From positions 434,001-498,000 of the forward strand of contig NZ_JAQMWP010000005.1 in assembly GCF_030403745.1 (NCBI RefSeq): a DNA stretch of 64,000 nucleotides. The letters run 5' to 3'. The position numbers and the translations under genes were made by a program. This document shows, piece after piece, positions 1 to 7,949 of this stretch (within the stretch, counting starts at the first letter, position 1; each line of letters begins with the position of its first letter). Under the pieces are notes generated by a model. That model made no database searches, was not told the origin of the DNA, and saw only the letters and a list, made by a program, of their open reading frames with translations. Source of the stretch: Streptomyces sp. S.PB5 (lineage in GTDB: Bacteria > Actinomycetota > Actinomycetes > Streptomycetales > Streptomycetaceae).

Positions 1-374
1 CTCAGCCCTTGCAGGTCGGCGTTCTTGCCTCCGGAGAAGTCGATGCTGCTGGGGACGGTCCCCGGCTTGAAGATGTCGTCGCTGAACGGGATGCGGAGGG
101 TGTTGTAGCCCAGCGATCTCATCTGGTCGATCATGGACTTGTAGTCGCGGGACCAGAGGCCGTGGACGACGTTGTTGCCGGTCTCGAAGCCGAACCAGTT
201 GATGCCGGCGATCCGGACAGACTGGCCGTTCGCGTCCAGGATCTGACGACCGCTGGTGTGCCAGTAGCCGGCTCCGGCCGCGGCCTCGGCGGCGTGGGCG
301 GGCGGCTGGACTCCGGCCAGGAGCGGCAGGAGAAGCGCCGCCGCGCACAACGCTCTTCGCAAGCTGCGGAACAT
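1..374 (-). CDS. Secreted GH5 cellulase, N-terminal part (runs off window)
   Basis: Only the first ~124 codons are present; the gene continues beyond base 1. The ATG at 374 opens a Sec signal peptide (RSLRRALCAAALLLPLLAG, then a PPAHAA-type cleavage region). The mature protein begins with a stretch reading GYWHTSGRQILDANGQSVRI and then GINWFGFETGN, the usual N-terminus of GH5 endoglucanases from actinomycetes, followed by RSLGYNTLRIPFSDD. The family cleaves beta-1,4-glucan outside the cell. The catalytic glutamates and any cellulose-binding module lie outside the window. A perfect CebR-type operator sits 38 bp upstream, which supports a cellulose-utilisation role. Confidence 0.85.
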   Translation of the reverse strand, partial: MFRSLRRALCAAALLLPLLAGVQPPAHAAEAAAGAGYWHTSGRQILDANGQSVRIAGINWFGFETGNNVVHGLWSRDYKSMIDQMRSLGYNTLRIPFSDDIFKPGTVPSSIDFSGGKNADLQGL

Positions 375-412
375 GTCGCTGCTTCCTCTCGGGAGGCGCG
401 GGTCCGGAACGA

Positions 413-426
413 TGGGAGCGCTCCCA
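413..426. promoter_or_regulatory. CebR-type operator TGGGAGCGCTCCCA
   Basis: A perfect 14-bp palindrome 38 bp upstream of the cellulase start codon. It is identical to the CebR box described for cellulose and cello-oligosaccharide genes in Streptomyces. CebR (LacI family) represses from this site until cellobiose or cellotriose is bound. Its position fits an operator overlapping the promoter of the leftward cellulase gene. Confidence 0.88.
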
Positions 427-501
427 CCACCCTGCCCCTCCCATGGAAGTCAGGTCACATGGACACGTCAAGACACTGGACGTCACCTGCTTGGCTTGAC
501 G

Positions 502-1311
502 TCACCTGCTCAGTTTCTGGAACCTCCGCACCGCCAGCGGCAGGAAGATCGCCGTCAGCACCACGGGCCACACACCGGCCATCAGCAGCGCGTGCTGCTC
601 GACCCAGGAGTCCCCGCCGCCGACCGGAGTGCCGAACAGGTCTCGGGTGGCGGCGGCGGTGGAGGAGATCGGGTTCCAGGCGGCCACGGCGCCGAGCCAG
701 TCGGGCATCAGCTGCGGCGCGACGAAGATGCTGGAGATCATCGTCAGGGGGAAGGCCACCGCGAACAGACCGCCCGCCGCCTCCGGGTTGGGCACGATGA
801 GCCCCAGCCACACCCCGATCCAGATCAGCGAGAACCGCAGCCACAGCAGCAGCCCGAAGGCCGCGAGGAAGCCGAGTCCGCCGTCCGGGCGCCAGCCCAT
901 CGCGAGCGCGGTCAGCATCATGATGGCCAGTTCGGCGCAGGCGACGAGCAGATCGGTGACCCCGCGTCCGGCGACCACGGCCGACGACGTCATCGGCATC
1001 GAGCGGAACCGGTCGATCACGCCCTTCGTGGCGTCGTACACCACCAGGGTCGCGGTGTTGATGAACCCGAAGGCCATCGTCATCACGAACATCCCGGGCA
1101 TCAGGAAGTCCTTGTAGTCCCCGCCGCCGGGCACCTGCATGGCGCTGCCGAAGACATAGCCGTAGAGGAGGACGGAGAGGATCGGGAAGCCCAGCTGCCA
1201 GGCGATGTTGACGGGCTGGCGCTGGTAGTGGGTGAGGCCGCGGCGGACGATGTTCCAGACGTCGGCGAGGATCCAGTACGTACGGCCGTGGGTCGCTTCC
1301 AGGGTGCTCAC
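502..1311 (-). CDS. ABC-2 type transporter permease (DrrB-like)
   Basis: 269-residue membrane protein of the ABC-2/DrrB export family. About six hydrophobic segments follow a short cytoplasmic N-terminus, and the family motif is visible as GVIDRFRSMPMTSSAVVAGR before the third segment. It starts at GTG (1311), which overlaps the stop of the upstream ATPase gene as GTGA, so the two are translationally coupled. It should pair with that ATPase to export a hydrophobic drug or metabolite. The substrate cannot be read from sequence. The divergent TetR gene is the probable regulator. Confidence 0.9.
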   Translation of the reverse strand: MSTLEATHGRTYWILADVWNIVRRGLTHYQRQPVNIAWQLGFPILSVLLYGYVFGSAMQVPGGGDYKDFLMPGMFVMTMAFGFINTATLVVYDATKGVIDRFRSMPMTSSAVVAGRGVTDLLVACAELAIMMLTALAMGWRPDGGLGFLAAFGLLLWLRFSLIWIGVWLGLIVPNPEAAGGLFAVAFPLTMISSIFVAPQLMPDWLGAVAAWNPISSTAAATRDLFGTPVGGGDSWVEQHALLMAGVWPVVLTAIFLPLAVRRFQKLSR

Positions 1312-2270
1312 GCGGCATCCTCCTTCTCGGTGCGGTGTCCGGTCAGGCGCAGGAACACGTCGTCGAGGCTGGGCCTGCGCAGCCCGATGTCCTCGACCTG
1401 GACGCCCTCGTCCTGGAGGGTGCGGGCGACTTCGGTGAGGGCGGAGACGCGGTCGACGACGGGTGCGTGGACGCGCAACTCGCCCTCCTCCGCCTCGGGT
1501 TCGCCGTCCGAGACCCGGGCGACGACCTTCACGACCTGGGGGATGTCGGACCGCTCGGCGACGACGACCTCGATACGGTCGCCGCCGACCCGGCCCTTGA
1601 GCCCGTCGGGGGTGTCGTCGGCGATGGCCCGCCCCTGGTCGATGACGGTGATGCGGGAGGCCAGCTTGTCGGCCTCCTCCAGGTACTGGGTGGTCAGCAG
1701 TACGGTGGTGCCGCTGGCCACCAACTCCCGTACCGAATCCCAGACTTCGTTGCGACTGCGCGGGTCGAGCCCGGTGGTCGGCTCGTCGAGGAACAGCACC
1801 GCCGGGGCGAGGATCATCGACGCGGCGAGGTCGAGACGGCGCCGCATGCCGCCGCTGTACTTGCCGACGCCCTTGTCCGCGGCGTCGGTGAGGTCGAACT
1901 GCTCCAGCAGCTCGGTGGCGCGCGCCCTGGCCCGGCGGCCGCCGAGGTGGAAGAGGCGGCCGAACATCTCCAGGTTCTGCCGACCGGTGAGCACCTCGTC
2001 CACGGCCGCGTACTGCCCGGTGAGCCCGATGCGGGCACGCACCTCACGCGAGTGCCGGGCCACATCCAGTCCGGCGACGGTTGCCCGCCCGCCGTCGAGC
2101 CGGACGAGCGTGGAGAGGATGCGTACGGCGGTGGTCTTACCGGCGCCGTTCGGCCCGAGCAGGCCGTGCACGGTGCCCTCGCGGACGGCGAGGTCGAAGC
2201 CGTCGAGGGCGCGCTTCTCGCCGTACCTCTTCTCCAGCGCCTCGGCGTGAACGGCGTATCCGTCGGTCAT
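1308..2270 (-). CDS. ABC transporter ATP-binding protein (DrrA-like)
   Basis: 320-residue ABC ATPase. Walker A is GPNGAGKTT, the signature is YSGGMRRRLDLA and Walker B is VLFLDEPTTGLD, in the usual order. A C-terminal extension of about 90 residues after the nucleotide-binding domain is typical of DrrA-type daunorubicin-resistance ATPases. The ATG at 2270 is preferred over upstream in-frame starts because AGGGGGA lies just before it and homology begins there. It forms a two-gene operon with the permease that follows. Confidence 0.92.
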   Translation of the reverse strand: MTDGYAVHAEALEKRYGEKRALDGFDLAVREGTVHGLLGPNGAGKTTAVRILSTLVRLDGGRATVAGLDVARHSREVRARIGLTGQYAAVDEVLTGRQNLEMFGRLFHLGGRRARARATELLEQFDLTDAADKGVGKYSGGMRRRLDLAASMILAPAVLFLDEPTTGLDPRSRNEVWDSVRELVASGTTVLLTTQYLEEADKLASRITVIDQGRAIADDTPDGLKGRVGGDRIEVVVAERSDIPQVVKVVARVSDGEPEAEEGELRVHAPVVDRVSALTEVARTLQDEGVQVEDIGLRRPSLDDVFLRLTGHRTEKEDAA

Positions 2271-2372
2271 GGGTCCCCCTGTCTCGGTCATGGGCTGTCT
2301 CGGGCATGGGCTGCCGCGGGCACGGGCACGGGCACGGGCTCTTTCCGATGACCGGCTCCCCCAGGCAACTGA

Positions 2373-2404
2373 GTACACCGTACCCGATTGCGCGTACGCC
2401 GTAC
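2373..2404. promoter_or_regulatory. Paired GTAC-N3-GTAC operators between exporter and TetR
   Basis: Two near-identical 11-bp inverted repeats, GTACACCGTAC (2373-2383) and GTACGCCGTAC (2394-2404), have centres 21 bp apart, or two helical turns. They lie between the divergent ABC exporter and TetR genes. TetR dimers commonly bind such paired sites cooperatively, so this is the likely operator for both transcription units. Assignment to the adjacent TetR is inferred from position. Confidence 0.6.
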
Positions 2405-2436
2405 CCAGTTTTTTTCCGGGGAACTAAGCTGCACCC

Positions 2437-3198
2437 ATGACAAGCGGTTCGGAGACCAGCGGCAGCGGCGACATCGTCCGCACCCTTGAGCTGCTGTGGG
2501 ACACGGGCAAGCGCCCCAGCCGGGGCCCCAAGCCCACCCTCACCCTGGACCGGATCGTGGAAACGGCCGTCCAGGTGGCGGACGCCGATGGCCTTGAGGC
2601 GGTGTCGATGCGCCGGGTCGCGACCGAACTCGGCACCGGGACGATGTCGCTGTACCGGTACGTCCCCGGCAAGGCCGAGCTGCTCGACCTGATGCTGGAC
2701 CGGGTCCAGCGGCCCTCCGAGAACCCGGCGGACCTGGGCGACGGCGGCTGGCGCGCGGCGCTGGAGGCCGTGGGGCGCTCGACCCTCGCCCTCTACCGCC
2801 GCCACCCCTGGCTGCTCCAGGTCAACCAGTCACGCCCGATCCTCGGCCCGAGCGCCCTCGACGGCATGGAGAAGATCCTCACCCGCATCAAGCCGATGGG
2901 CCTGAGCGACCCCGAACTGATCTCGGCGATCATCATGATCGACGGTTACGTCGTCGGCGCGGCCCGAACCCAGCTGTACGCCCAGGAGGTGGAGCGCCGG
3001 ACGGGCCTGACGGACGCGGAGTTCTGGCAGGCACAGGTGCCGACGCTGGAGAAGGTGATGGCGAGCGGCCGCTACCCGGTGCTGGCCGCCCTCTCGGACG
3101 ACGCCTTCAGCACCGACTTCGACCACTTCGAGTTCGGCCTGCAGCGGATCCTCGACGGACTGGAAGTGATCGTGGCCCAGCGCGCCGCCGAGAACTGA
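2437..3198 (+). CDS. TetR/AcrR family transcriptional regulator
   Basis: 253-residue repressor. The N-terminal helix-turn-helix spans about residues 25-75 (LDRIVETAVQVADADGLEAV, then SMRRVATELGTGTMSLYRYV). The larger C-terminal ligand-binding domain is of the type associated with drug-efflux loci. It is divergent from the DrrAB-like exporter, and paired palindromes occupy the shared intergenic region. The likely job is ligand-relieved repression of the exporter and of itself. The ligand is unknown. Confidence 0.9.
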   Translation: MTSGSETSGSGDIVRTLELLWDTGKRPSRGPKPTLTLDRIVETAVQVADADGLEAVSMRRVATELGTGTMSLYRYVPGKAELLDLMLDRVQRPSENPADLGDGGWRAALEAVGRSTLALYRRHPWLLQVNQSRPILGPSALDGMEKILTRIKPMGLSDPELISAIIMIDGYVVGAARTQLYAQEVERRTGLTDAEFWQAQVPTLEKVMASGRYPVLAALSDDAFSTDFDHFEFGLQRILDGLEVIVAQRAAEN

Positions 3199-3235
3199 CC
3201 CGGCGGCGCCGCTCGCGCCACCCGCCCGCGCTGAC

Positions 3236-4228
3236 TCACCCCCGGCGCAGCAGCCGCCGGAACCCGAAGACGACGGCGGCGACCACGGCCACGGCGAGGG
3301 CCCCGACCTTGACGTTGCGGTTGTCGGAGCCGCCGTCACCGTCGCCCTGGGCGGAACCGCCGCTTCCCGAGGCCGAGTCGGAGTCCTGGTCGCCGGGTGC
3401 GTCCTGCGCCTCCACCTCGCTCCCGGCGCCCTCGCTGCCGAGCATGAGCTTGGTGCCGTCGGCGGAGTAACTGACGGACTCCCCCTGCCCGATGGGCACG
3501 CTGATCCGGCCGCCGCGCTTGAGATCGCCGCCGTTCCAGTCGTACCAGATGCCGCCGAAGTACCCGCGTACGGCGAGCTGTCGGCCGTCGGGCGAGAAGG
3601 CGGCGTCGGTGGCCCAGAGGTCGACGGCGGTGGTGGGCTTGAAGAGGTTGGTGCCCTTGGAGGAGAGCTTGGCGGGCCCCTCGTAGAGATGCCCGCCGTC
3701 CTCGTTCTTGTCGATGATGTAGACGCGCCCGGTCTTCGGGTGGACGATCATCGACTCGGCGTCCCGGGAGCCGTCGGAGTACTTCACGACGTACTGGGTG
3801 GCCCGGACGGTCTGGTCGACGAGCTTCTTCGGCTCGGGCAGTCGGTAGATCCAGACGTAGGGCCAGGTCACCCCGTCGTTGTCCCCGATATCACCGACGT
3901 AGATCTGGTTGTCCGGGCCGATGGCGATCGCCTCGACGTCCCGCTGCTGCCCGACCCCCTTCAGGGTGATCCGCGCGACGGTCTTCCCGGTGCCGCTGTC
4001 GACGGCGTAGAGGTAGGTGCCGGAGTCCTGGTCGTTGTGGGTCCAGTAGATGCCGGGGTGCTGACGGGAGGCGGCGAGCCCGCTGGACTCGGTGATGCGG
4101 GGGTCCTCGATGGTGAAGTTCTCGTCCCCGTCTCCGTCCCCGTCGGCGGCGGCCGCGGGCCCCGCGCCCATGACAGCGACCAGGGCAGTGGCTCCGAGGG
4201 CCCCGAGGGCTCCGAGTAGCGCGCGCAT
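3236..4228 (-). CDS. Secreted, membrane-anchored beta-propeller-like protein
   Basis: 330 residues from the ATG at 4228. A signal peptide (MRALLGALGALGATALVAVMGAGPAAAA) is followed by an acidic DGDGDGDE linker. A repeat-containing domain carries motifs such as SSGLAASRQHPGIYWTHND, VEAIAIGPDNQIYVGDIGDN and DAESMIVHPKTGRVYIID, as in extracellular WD40/esterase-like propellers. A Ser/Gly/Asp-rich stretch precedes a C-terminal hydrophobic helix and RRLLRRG, so the protein is probably exported and tethered to the membrane. No catalytic residues could be assigned. The in-frame ATG at 4294 would place the signal peptide internally and is less likely. Confidence 0.75.
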   Translation of the reverse strand: MRALLGALGALGATALVAVMGAGPAAAADGDGDGDENFTIEDPRITESSGLAASRQHPGIYWTHNDQDSGTYLYAVDSGTGKTVARITLKGVGQQRDVEAIAIGPDNQIYVGDIGDNDGVTWPYVWIYRLPEPKKLVDQTVRATQYVVKYSDGSRDAESMIVHPKTGRVYIIDKNEDGGHLYEGPAKLSSKGTNLFKPTTAVDLWATDAAFSPDGRQLAVRGYFGGIWYDWNGGDLKRGGRISVPIGQGESVSYSADGTKLMLGSEGAGSEVEAQDAPGDQDSDSASGSGGSAQGDGDGGSDNRNVKVGALAVAVVAAVVFGFRRLLRRG

Positions 4229-4323
4229 GGCCTCCAGCTTGCCATCCCGGGGCGCATACGTGTCGGGGCCCACGTGTCGGGCCTCACACCCCACCGCTCC
4301 CGGTGATCCTTCATCATGAGCGG

Positions 4324-4998
4324 ATGCTCAGGTTCATGCCCGTAGGCGACTCCATGACCATCGGAAGCGCGGGCGAACACACATGGCGCTACCGGATGTG
4401 GCAGCACCTGCGCGACACGTACGGCGGCCCGTTCGCCCTCGTCGGCCCGCGCGACACGCTCCACGACAAGGCGACGGACACCCCGACGTCGTACGAGTAC
4501 GCCGACCCGGACTTCCCCCGCGCCCACCTCGCCGGCTGGGGCGAGGGCTGGCTGCACATGGCCCCGCTGATCGGTGACGCGGTCCGGTCCTGCAAGGCCG
4601 ACGTCCTGCTGGTCTCGCTGGGCCTCATCGACCTCGGCTTCTACACGAACGCGGAGCAGACGGCGGAGAACGTACGCCGCTTCGTGGCCGAGGCGCGGGC
4701 GGCGCGGCCCCGGGTGCGGATGGTGGTACTCCCGGTCATCCCGAACGTCCGCGCGGTGGACGAGCCGGCCTTCGGCGCGCAGGTCACGCTCTTCAACGAA
4801 CTCCTGGCGAAGACGGTGGCGGACCTGGACGAGCCGCGCTCGGAGCTGTTGCTGGCGTCGCCGCCGGTGTCGTACGACATCAACGTCGACACGTACGACG
4901 GGACGCATCCGAACGCGAGCGGGGAGCACAAGATCGCGGGGGCTTTCGCGGAGGCGATGTATCAGGGGTGGGGGGTCGGGGAGCCCTACGACCTCTGA
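4324..4998 (+). CDS. SGNH/GDSL family hydrolase
   Basis: 224 residues, cytoplasmic (no signal peptide). Block I is MPVGDSMTIGS with the nucleophilic Ser, block III appears as VSLGLIDLGF with Asp where GxND is usual, and block V is DTYDGTHPNASGEH with the catalytic Asp/His pair. The family hydrolyses esters; the substrate is unknown. A GTG at 4303 is an alternative start. A partial second copy of its C-terminal half lies at 7950-8246. The last 13 bp overlap the convergent nucleotidyltransferase gene. Confidence 0.85.
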   Translation: MLRFMPVGDSMTIGSAGEHTWRYRMWQHLRDTYGGPFALVGPRDTLHDKATDTPTSYEYADPDFPRAHLAGWGEGWLHMAPLIGDAVRSCKADVLLVSLGLIDLGFYTNAEQTAENVRRFVAEARAARPRVRMVVLPVIPNVRAVDEPAFGAQVTLFNELLAKTVADLDEPRSELLLASPPVSYDINVDTYDGTHPNASGEHKIAGAFAEAMYQGWGVGEPYDL

Positions 4999-5795
4999 CC
5001 GCCGGCCTCTGCCGCTCCCCTCCGGCTCTTGTCGATGCCCGCGAGGAGCTGGTCGACGCAGGGTTGCAGGTGGGGGGTTAGGTCGTCCCAGCGTTCCTGT
5101 TCGTCCCCGAGGTAGACGGCACGCGCGTGTGCGAGCACGGGGCGGTGTTCGGCGGGGAGGTGCGGCAGCACCCAGTCGGCGGCAACGTCCTTGGAGCGGA
5201 TGTCGCCCGTGGCGAGGGTCGTCCAGATGCGGGCGAGGGTGAGCAGGACGTTGCGGGTGTCGCCGTCGAGGTCCGCGATGAGCTGCGGAATGCCTTCGAC
5301 GATGGCGTGCCTGAGGTCGGCGGGCGGAACGGGGTCGAGGAGTTCGGCGGGCGGCGGACCGTAGACGGTGGCGTTGCCTCGCAGGGTCATGGTGAGGAGC
5401 GGGGCGAGATCGGGGCTGGGCTCGGGGGCGGGGACCATGCCGCGCTCGTAGTCCTCGCGCAGCCATTCGCCGTAGAGGAACTCACAGGTGGGCGGGTAAC
5501 GCCAGGGGCGGATGTCGCCCTGGACGACGACGATCAGCTCGACCGGGCGGGGGCCGAGGGGGCGGGTGAGCAACTCCTTCACCAGGGAGCGGCGTTCATC
5601 GCGGGTGGTCGGCCGGCGTACGACGACCATGAAGTCGAGGTCGCTGTGGGGGCGGAGGCCCGCGAGGGTGGCCGAGCCGTGGAGGTGGACGGCGAGGAGG
5701 TTGTCGCCGAGGGTTCGGTGGAGGAGGGGGAGGAGGGGGGCGGTGAGGGTGCTGGGGGTGGTGGGGGCAGCGGCCCTGTGGTCGTCGTCCGGCAT
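4986..5795 (-). CDS. Aminoglycoside nucleotidyltransferase-like protein (AadA/ANT family)
   Basis: 269 residues. The nucleotidyltransferase signature GSATLAGLRPHSDLDFMVVV (near residues 35-55) carries the G-S...D-x-D metal-binding pattern. Later motifs (GDIRPWRYPP, FLYGEWLRED, LTLARIWTTLATG, KDVAADWVLPHLPAEHRPVL) match the C-terminal helical domain of streptomycin/spectinomycin adenylyltransferases (DUF4111 type). The family transfers AMP to an aminoglycoside hydroxyl. Activity and drug range cannot be told from sequence. The ATG at 5795 has GGAGGGA upstream. It sits between an SGNH gene and a broken Uma2 gene. Confidence 0.85.
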   Translation of the reverse strand: MPDDDHRAAAPTTPSTLTAPLLPLLHRTLGDNLLAVHLHGSATLAGLRPHSDLDFMVVVRRPTTRDERRSLVKELLTRPLGPRPVELIVVVQGDIRPWRYPPTCEFLYGEWLREDYERGMVPAPEPSPDLAPLLTMTLRGNATVYGPPPAELLDPVPPADLRHAIVEGIPQLIADLDGDTRNVLLTLARIWTTLATGDIRSKDVAADWVLPHLPAEHRPVLAHARAVYLGDEQERWDDLTPHLQPCVDQLLAGIDKSRRGAAEAGGQRS

Positions 5796-5885
5796 GTGCG
5801 TCCCTCCGTGTGTCTTGGTCACCGTGCGTATCGTTGTACTGCGCGGCTGCACTTGTGCGAAAGGCAGCCGGGGAGGAGCGCCACG

Positions 5886-6476
5886 ATGACCGTCCTTGAA
5901 GACAGGATCGCGATGGCGGAGAGCGATGACAGGGTTCGGCTCGACGAGATGTTCGAGCGGCTTGAGGAGCTGCCCGTCCCCGAGGGATACAAGGTCGAGA
6001 TCATCGGGGGGACCGTCTTCACGTCGCCGTAGCGGGGCATCCACTGGAAGATCATTCGAGCGATCATCTGGGCCATCGAGGACACCTTCGGCAGGCACGC
6101 GGAGGTGTTCTCGGACGTCCGCATCGACTTCCCCGGCCGCAAGAACGGTCTCGCCCCGGACGTGGCGAAGCTGCGCGACGGCGCCCAGGAGAACGCCGAG
6201 GGCCGCTGGCGCCACGAGGACGTCGAGTTCATCGCCGAGGTCATCTCCCAAGACACCGCCGCCAACGACTACGGCCCCAAGAAGACCGCCTACGCTCTCG
6301 CCGAAGTCCCCGTCTACCTCATCGCCGACCCCTACCAGGGCAAGTGCCACCTCTACACCCAGCCGAAGGACAGCGAGTACCTCACCGAAACCTCCGTCGC
6401 CTTCGGCACCGACGTCGACATGACCACCACGCACCTCGGCCTCACTCTCAAGACCGACAAGTTCCCCCGGGACTGA
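5886..6476 (+). pseudogene. Uma2-family endonuclease, inactivated by one nonsense codon
   Basis: The frame opens at the ATG at 5886 behind GGGGAGGAG and reads 48 residues to a TAG at 6030-6032. It then continues in the same frame for 148 more codons with full similarity to Uma2 (DUF820) proteins, including VFSDVRIDFPG, APDVAKLRD and FIAEVISQDTAANDYGPK. The intact paralogue at 8332 has CAG (Gln) at the equivalent codon, so one C-to-T change explains the break. Uma2 proteins have a restriction-endonuclease-like fold; their cellular role is unclear. A downstream restart is possible but would lose the N-terminal helices. Confidence 0.88.
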
Positions 6477-7090
6477 GCGCCTTCTGCCCTGAACGCCCGT
6501 CACGCTGTGCCGTTGGGCCACTCGCTTCTTGGTCAGTGTCGTGCTTCCACGACCCGAGTAAAGGGCGCTCCACTGCGTTCCGCGTCGCCTTCGGCGATGG
6601 CCCTCCGGCCCACCCTTGACTCGGCTCGCTCCAGCACGGGTCAGAAGCGAGCGAGCGGCCCGGAAGGATGGGTGGCCCGCTGGGTGGGTCTGCGGTGGTG
6701 GTTGGTGGGGTTCTGGGCCGGGGACGGGGGGCGCGGTGGCACCTCGCCTGCACGCCGGGTGGGCTTGGCGGCGAACGGCCGGTGGGTAGCTGGGGGGGCG
6801 CACTCGCCTTTCGCCAGCACGCCGGGCAGGTTCAGCGGCTTCCCCCGGTGGGTGGGCGCGGTTCCGTCTCCCAGGGGCCGGGCAGGTTCGGCGACTGTCC
6901 GCCGGGGACGGGAGCGCGCTCGGGGCGGGGCCGTGGCGACGACCGGACGGTGAGCGGCGGTGGGGTGGGAGCAGGGGCGAGGGGTGCAGGGGGCGAGGGA
7001 GCGGCCCCGGGACATGGGCATGGGCATGGGCTGGTGGCGCGTGTTGCACTCGCCTGAGTGCCCCGCTGATCGACACCTGGGGCACAGAAC

Positions 7091-7178
7091 CCGGTGATTG
7101 GCAGATCTGTTCCACCTCAGCCAGCAAAAACCGCACGTGGGCCAAGACCCAGCGTGGAACAAATCTGCCATTCACCGG
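7091..7178. repeat. 88-nt hairpin repeat, copy A
   Basis: The arms start CCGGTGATTGGCAGATCTG and end CAAATCTGCCATTCACCGG, giving a ~24-bp stem around a ~37-nt loop with GCAAAAACCGCACGTGGGC. The same design recurs at 25487-25579 with covarying arm changes. It lies in the spacer of the large palindrome. It could be a noncoding RNA, a mobile miniature element or a terminator; the sequence alone does not decide. Confidence 0.7.
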
Positions 7179-7452
7179 ATCTACGACCCCTGCCGGGCCT
7201 TGCACCGACAAGCCACCCCCACGCCCCACCCCCCGCGCCCCACCACCTGCCGCTCGCCGCTGAGCCGGCCCGGCGTGCTGGCGAGGCGCGACCGCGCCCC
7301 ACTCCCCACCGGCCGTTCGCCGCCAAGCCCACCCGGCGTGCAGGCGAGGCGCAACCGCGCCCCCCCATCCCCGGCCCACGACCCCACCCACCGCACCGCA
7401 GACCCACCCAGCGGGCCACCCATCCCTCCCCGGCCGCTCGCTCGCTTCTCCT

Positions 7453-7551
7453 CCGTGATTCCGTGAGCCGAGTCAAGGGTGGCCCGCAGGGCCATCGGCG
7501 CAGCCGACGCGGAGCGCAGCGCAGCGCCCTTTACTCGGCTCACGGAATCAC
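7453..7551. repeat. ~99-bp hairpin nested in right palindrome arm
   Basis: CGTGATTCCGTGAGCCGAGT at the left is perfectly complementary to ACTCGGCTCACGGAATCACG at the right (20 bp). Pairing then continues imperfectly through AAGGG/CCCTT. The left palindrome arm holds a diverged counterpart around 6553-6622. Together they make a structure in which each arm of the large inverted repeat is itself a hairpin. Confidence 0.75.
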
Positions 7552-7661
7552 GACACTGACCAAGAAGCGAGCGGCCCAACGGCAACCTCGCCAGCCGACG
7601 CCCACCCAACCCACCACGACACCGCCGGCCCGGCCTCACTTGTCTCCCGCGGGTAGTGACG

Positions 7662-7949
7662 TCACCTCAGGTCCGCGAAGAACTGCCAGATGGTGATCAC
7701 GGCGATGACCTGACCGAGGACGTAGGCAACCTGCAAGGAGTAGTAGCGCAGCTGGTAGATGGACAGCAGGAGCCCCAGGCGGCTCTGCCAGTACCGGCGT
7801 TCCTCGCGGAAGATGTCGAGGTCGGGCGCGATGCCGGTGACGGTGAGGACCAGGAGCCTCGTCGCGGCGTGCAACGCGAGGTCGGCGGCGCCTTCCTGGG
7901 TGAACCAGCCGAACAACGCATCCAGGGCGACCGGCACGGCAAAGGCGAG
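7662..7949 (-). pseudogene. C-terminal fragment of a membrane-associated protein
   Basis: About 95 codons that read as real protein: DIFREERRYWQSRLGLLLS, then YQLRYYSLQVAYVLGQVIAV and ITIWQFFADLR with two hydrophobic stretches. Upstream of base 7949 (leftward gene) the frame enters sequence that is clearly the antisense of an SGNH-hydrolase remnant, so the N-terminal part is missing. The family was not recognised. The fragment ends where a rearrangement joined two unrelated genes. Confidence 0.6.

Larger units (their letters stand above)
6510..7582. repeat. ~1.07-kb imperfect palindrome (long inverted repeat)
   Basis: The left arm (about 6510-6845) and right arm (about 7245-7582) are reverse complements over roughly 330 bp. 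The outer ends read CCGTTGGGCCACTCGCTTCT against the complement of AAGCGAGCGGCCCAACGG. Matching continues inward through the regions around 6660-6800 and 7270-7430. The spacer (6846-7244) holds the 88-nt hairpin at 7091-7178. I see no supportable gene in 6477-7661; the many short open frames are GC-rich shadows. No transposase or terminal duplication was recognised. Confidence 0.8.

Noticed and set aside
2318..2340. GGGCAC hexamer repeats as a regulatory element
   Set aside because: Short simple-sequence run upstream of the ABC ATPase start; no symmetry or spacing that suggests a binding site.
4986..7391. An 801-codon frame leading into the nucleotidyltransferase
   Set aside because: Family similarity begins only at the ATG at 5795, which has a good ribosome-binding site. 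The upstream part crosses the Uma2 pseudogene and the palindrome in antisense.
6510..7582. CRISPR array or insertion sequence
   Set aside because: There are no regularly spaced direct repeats, no transposase frame and no target-site duplication; the structure is an inverted repeat.
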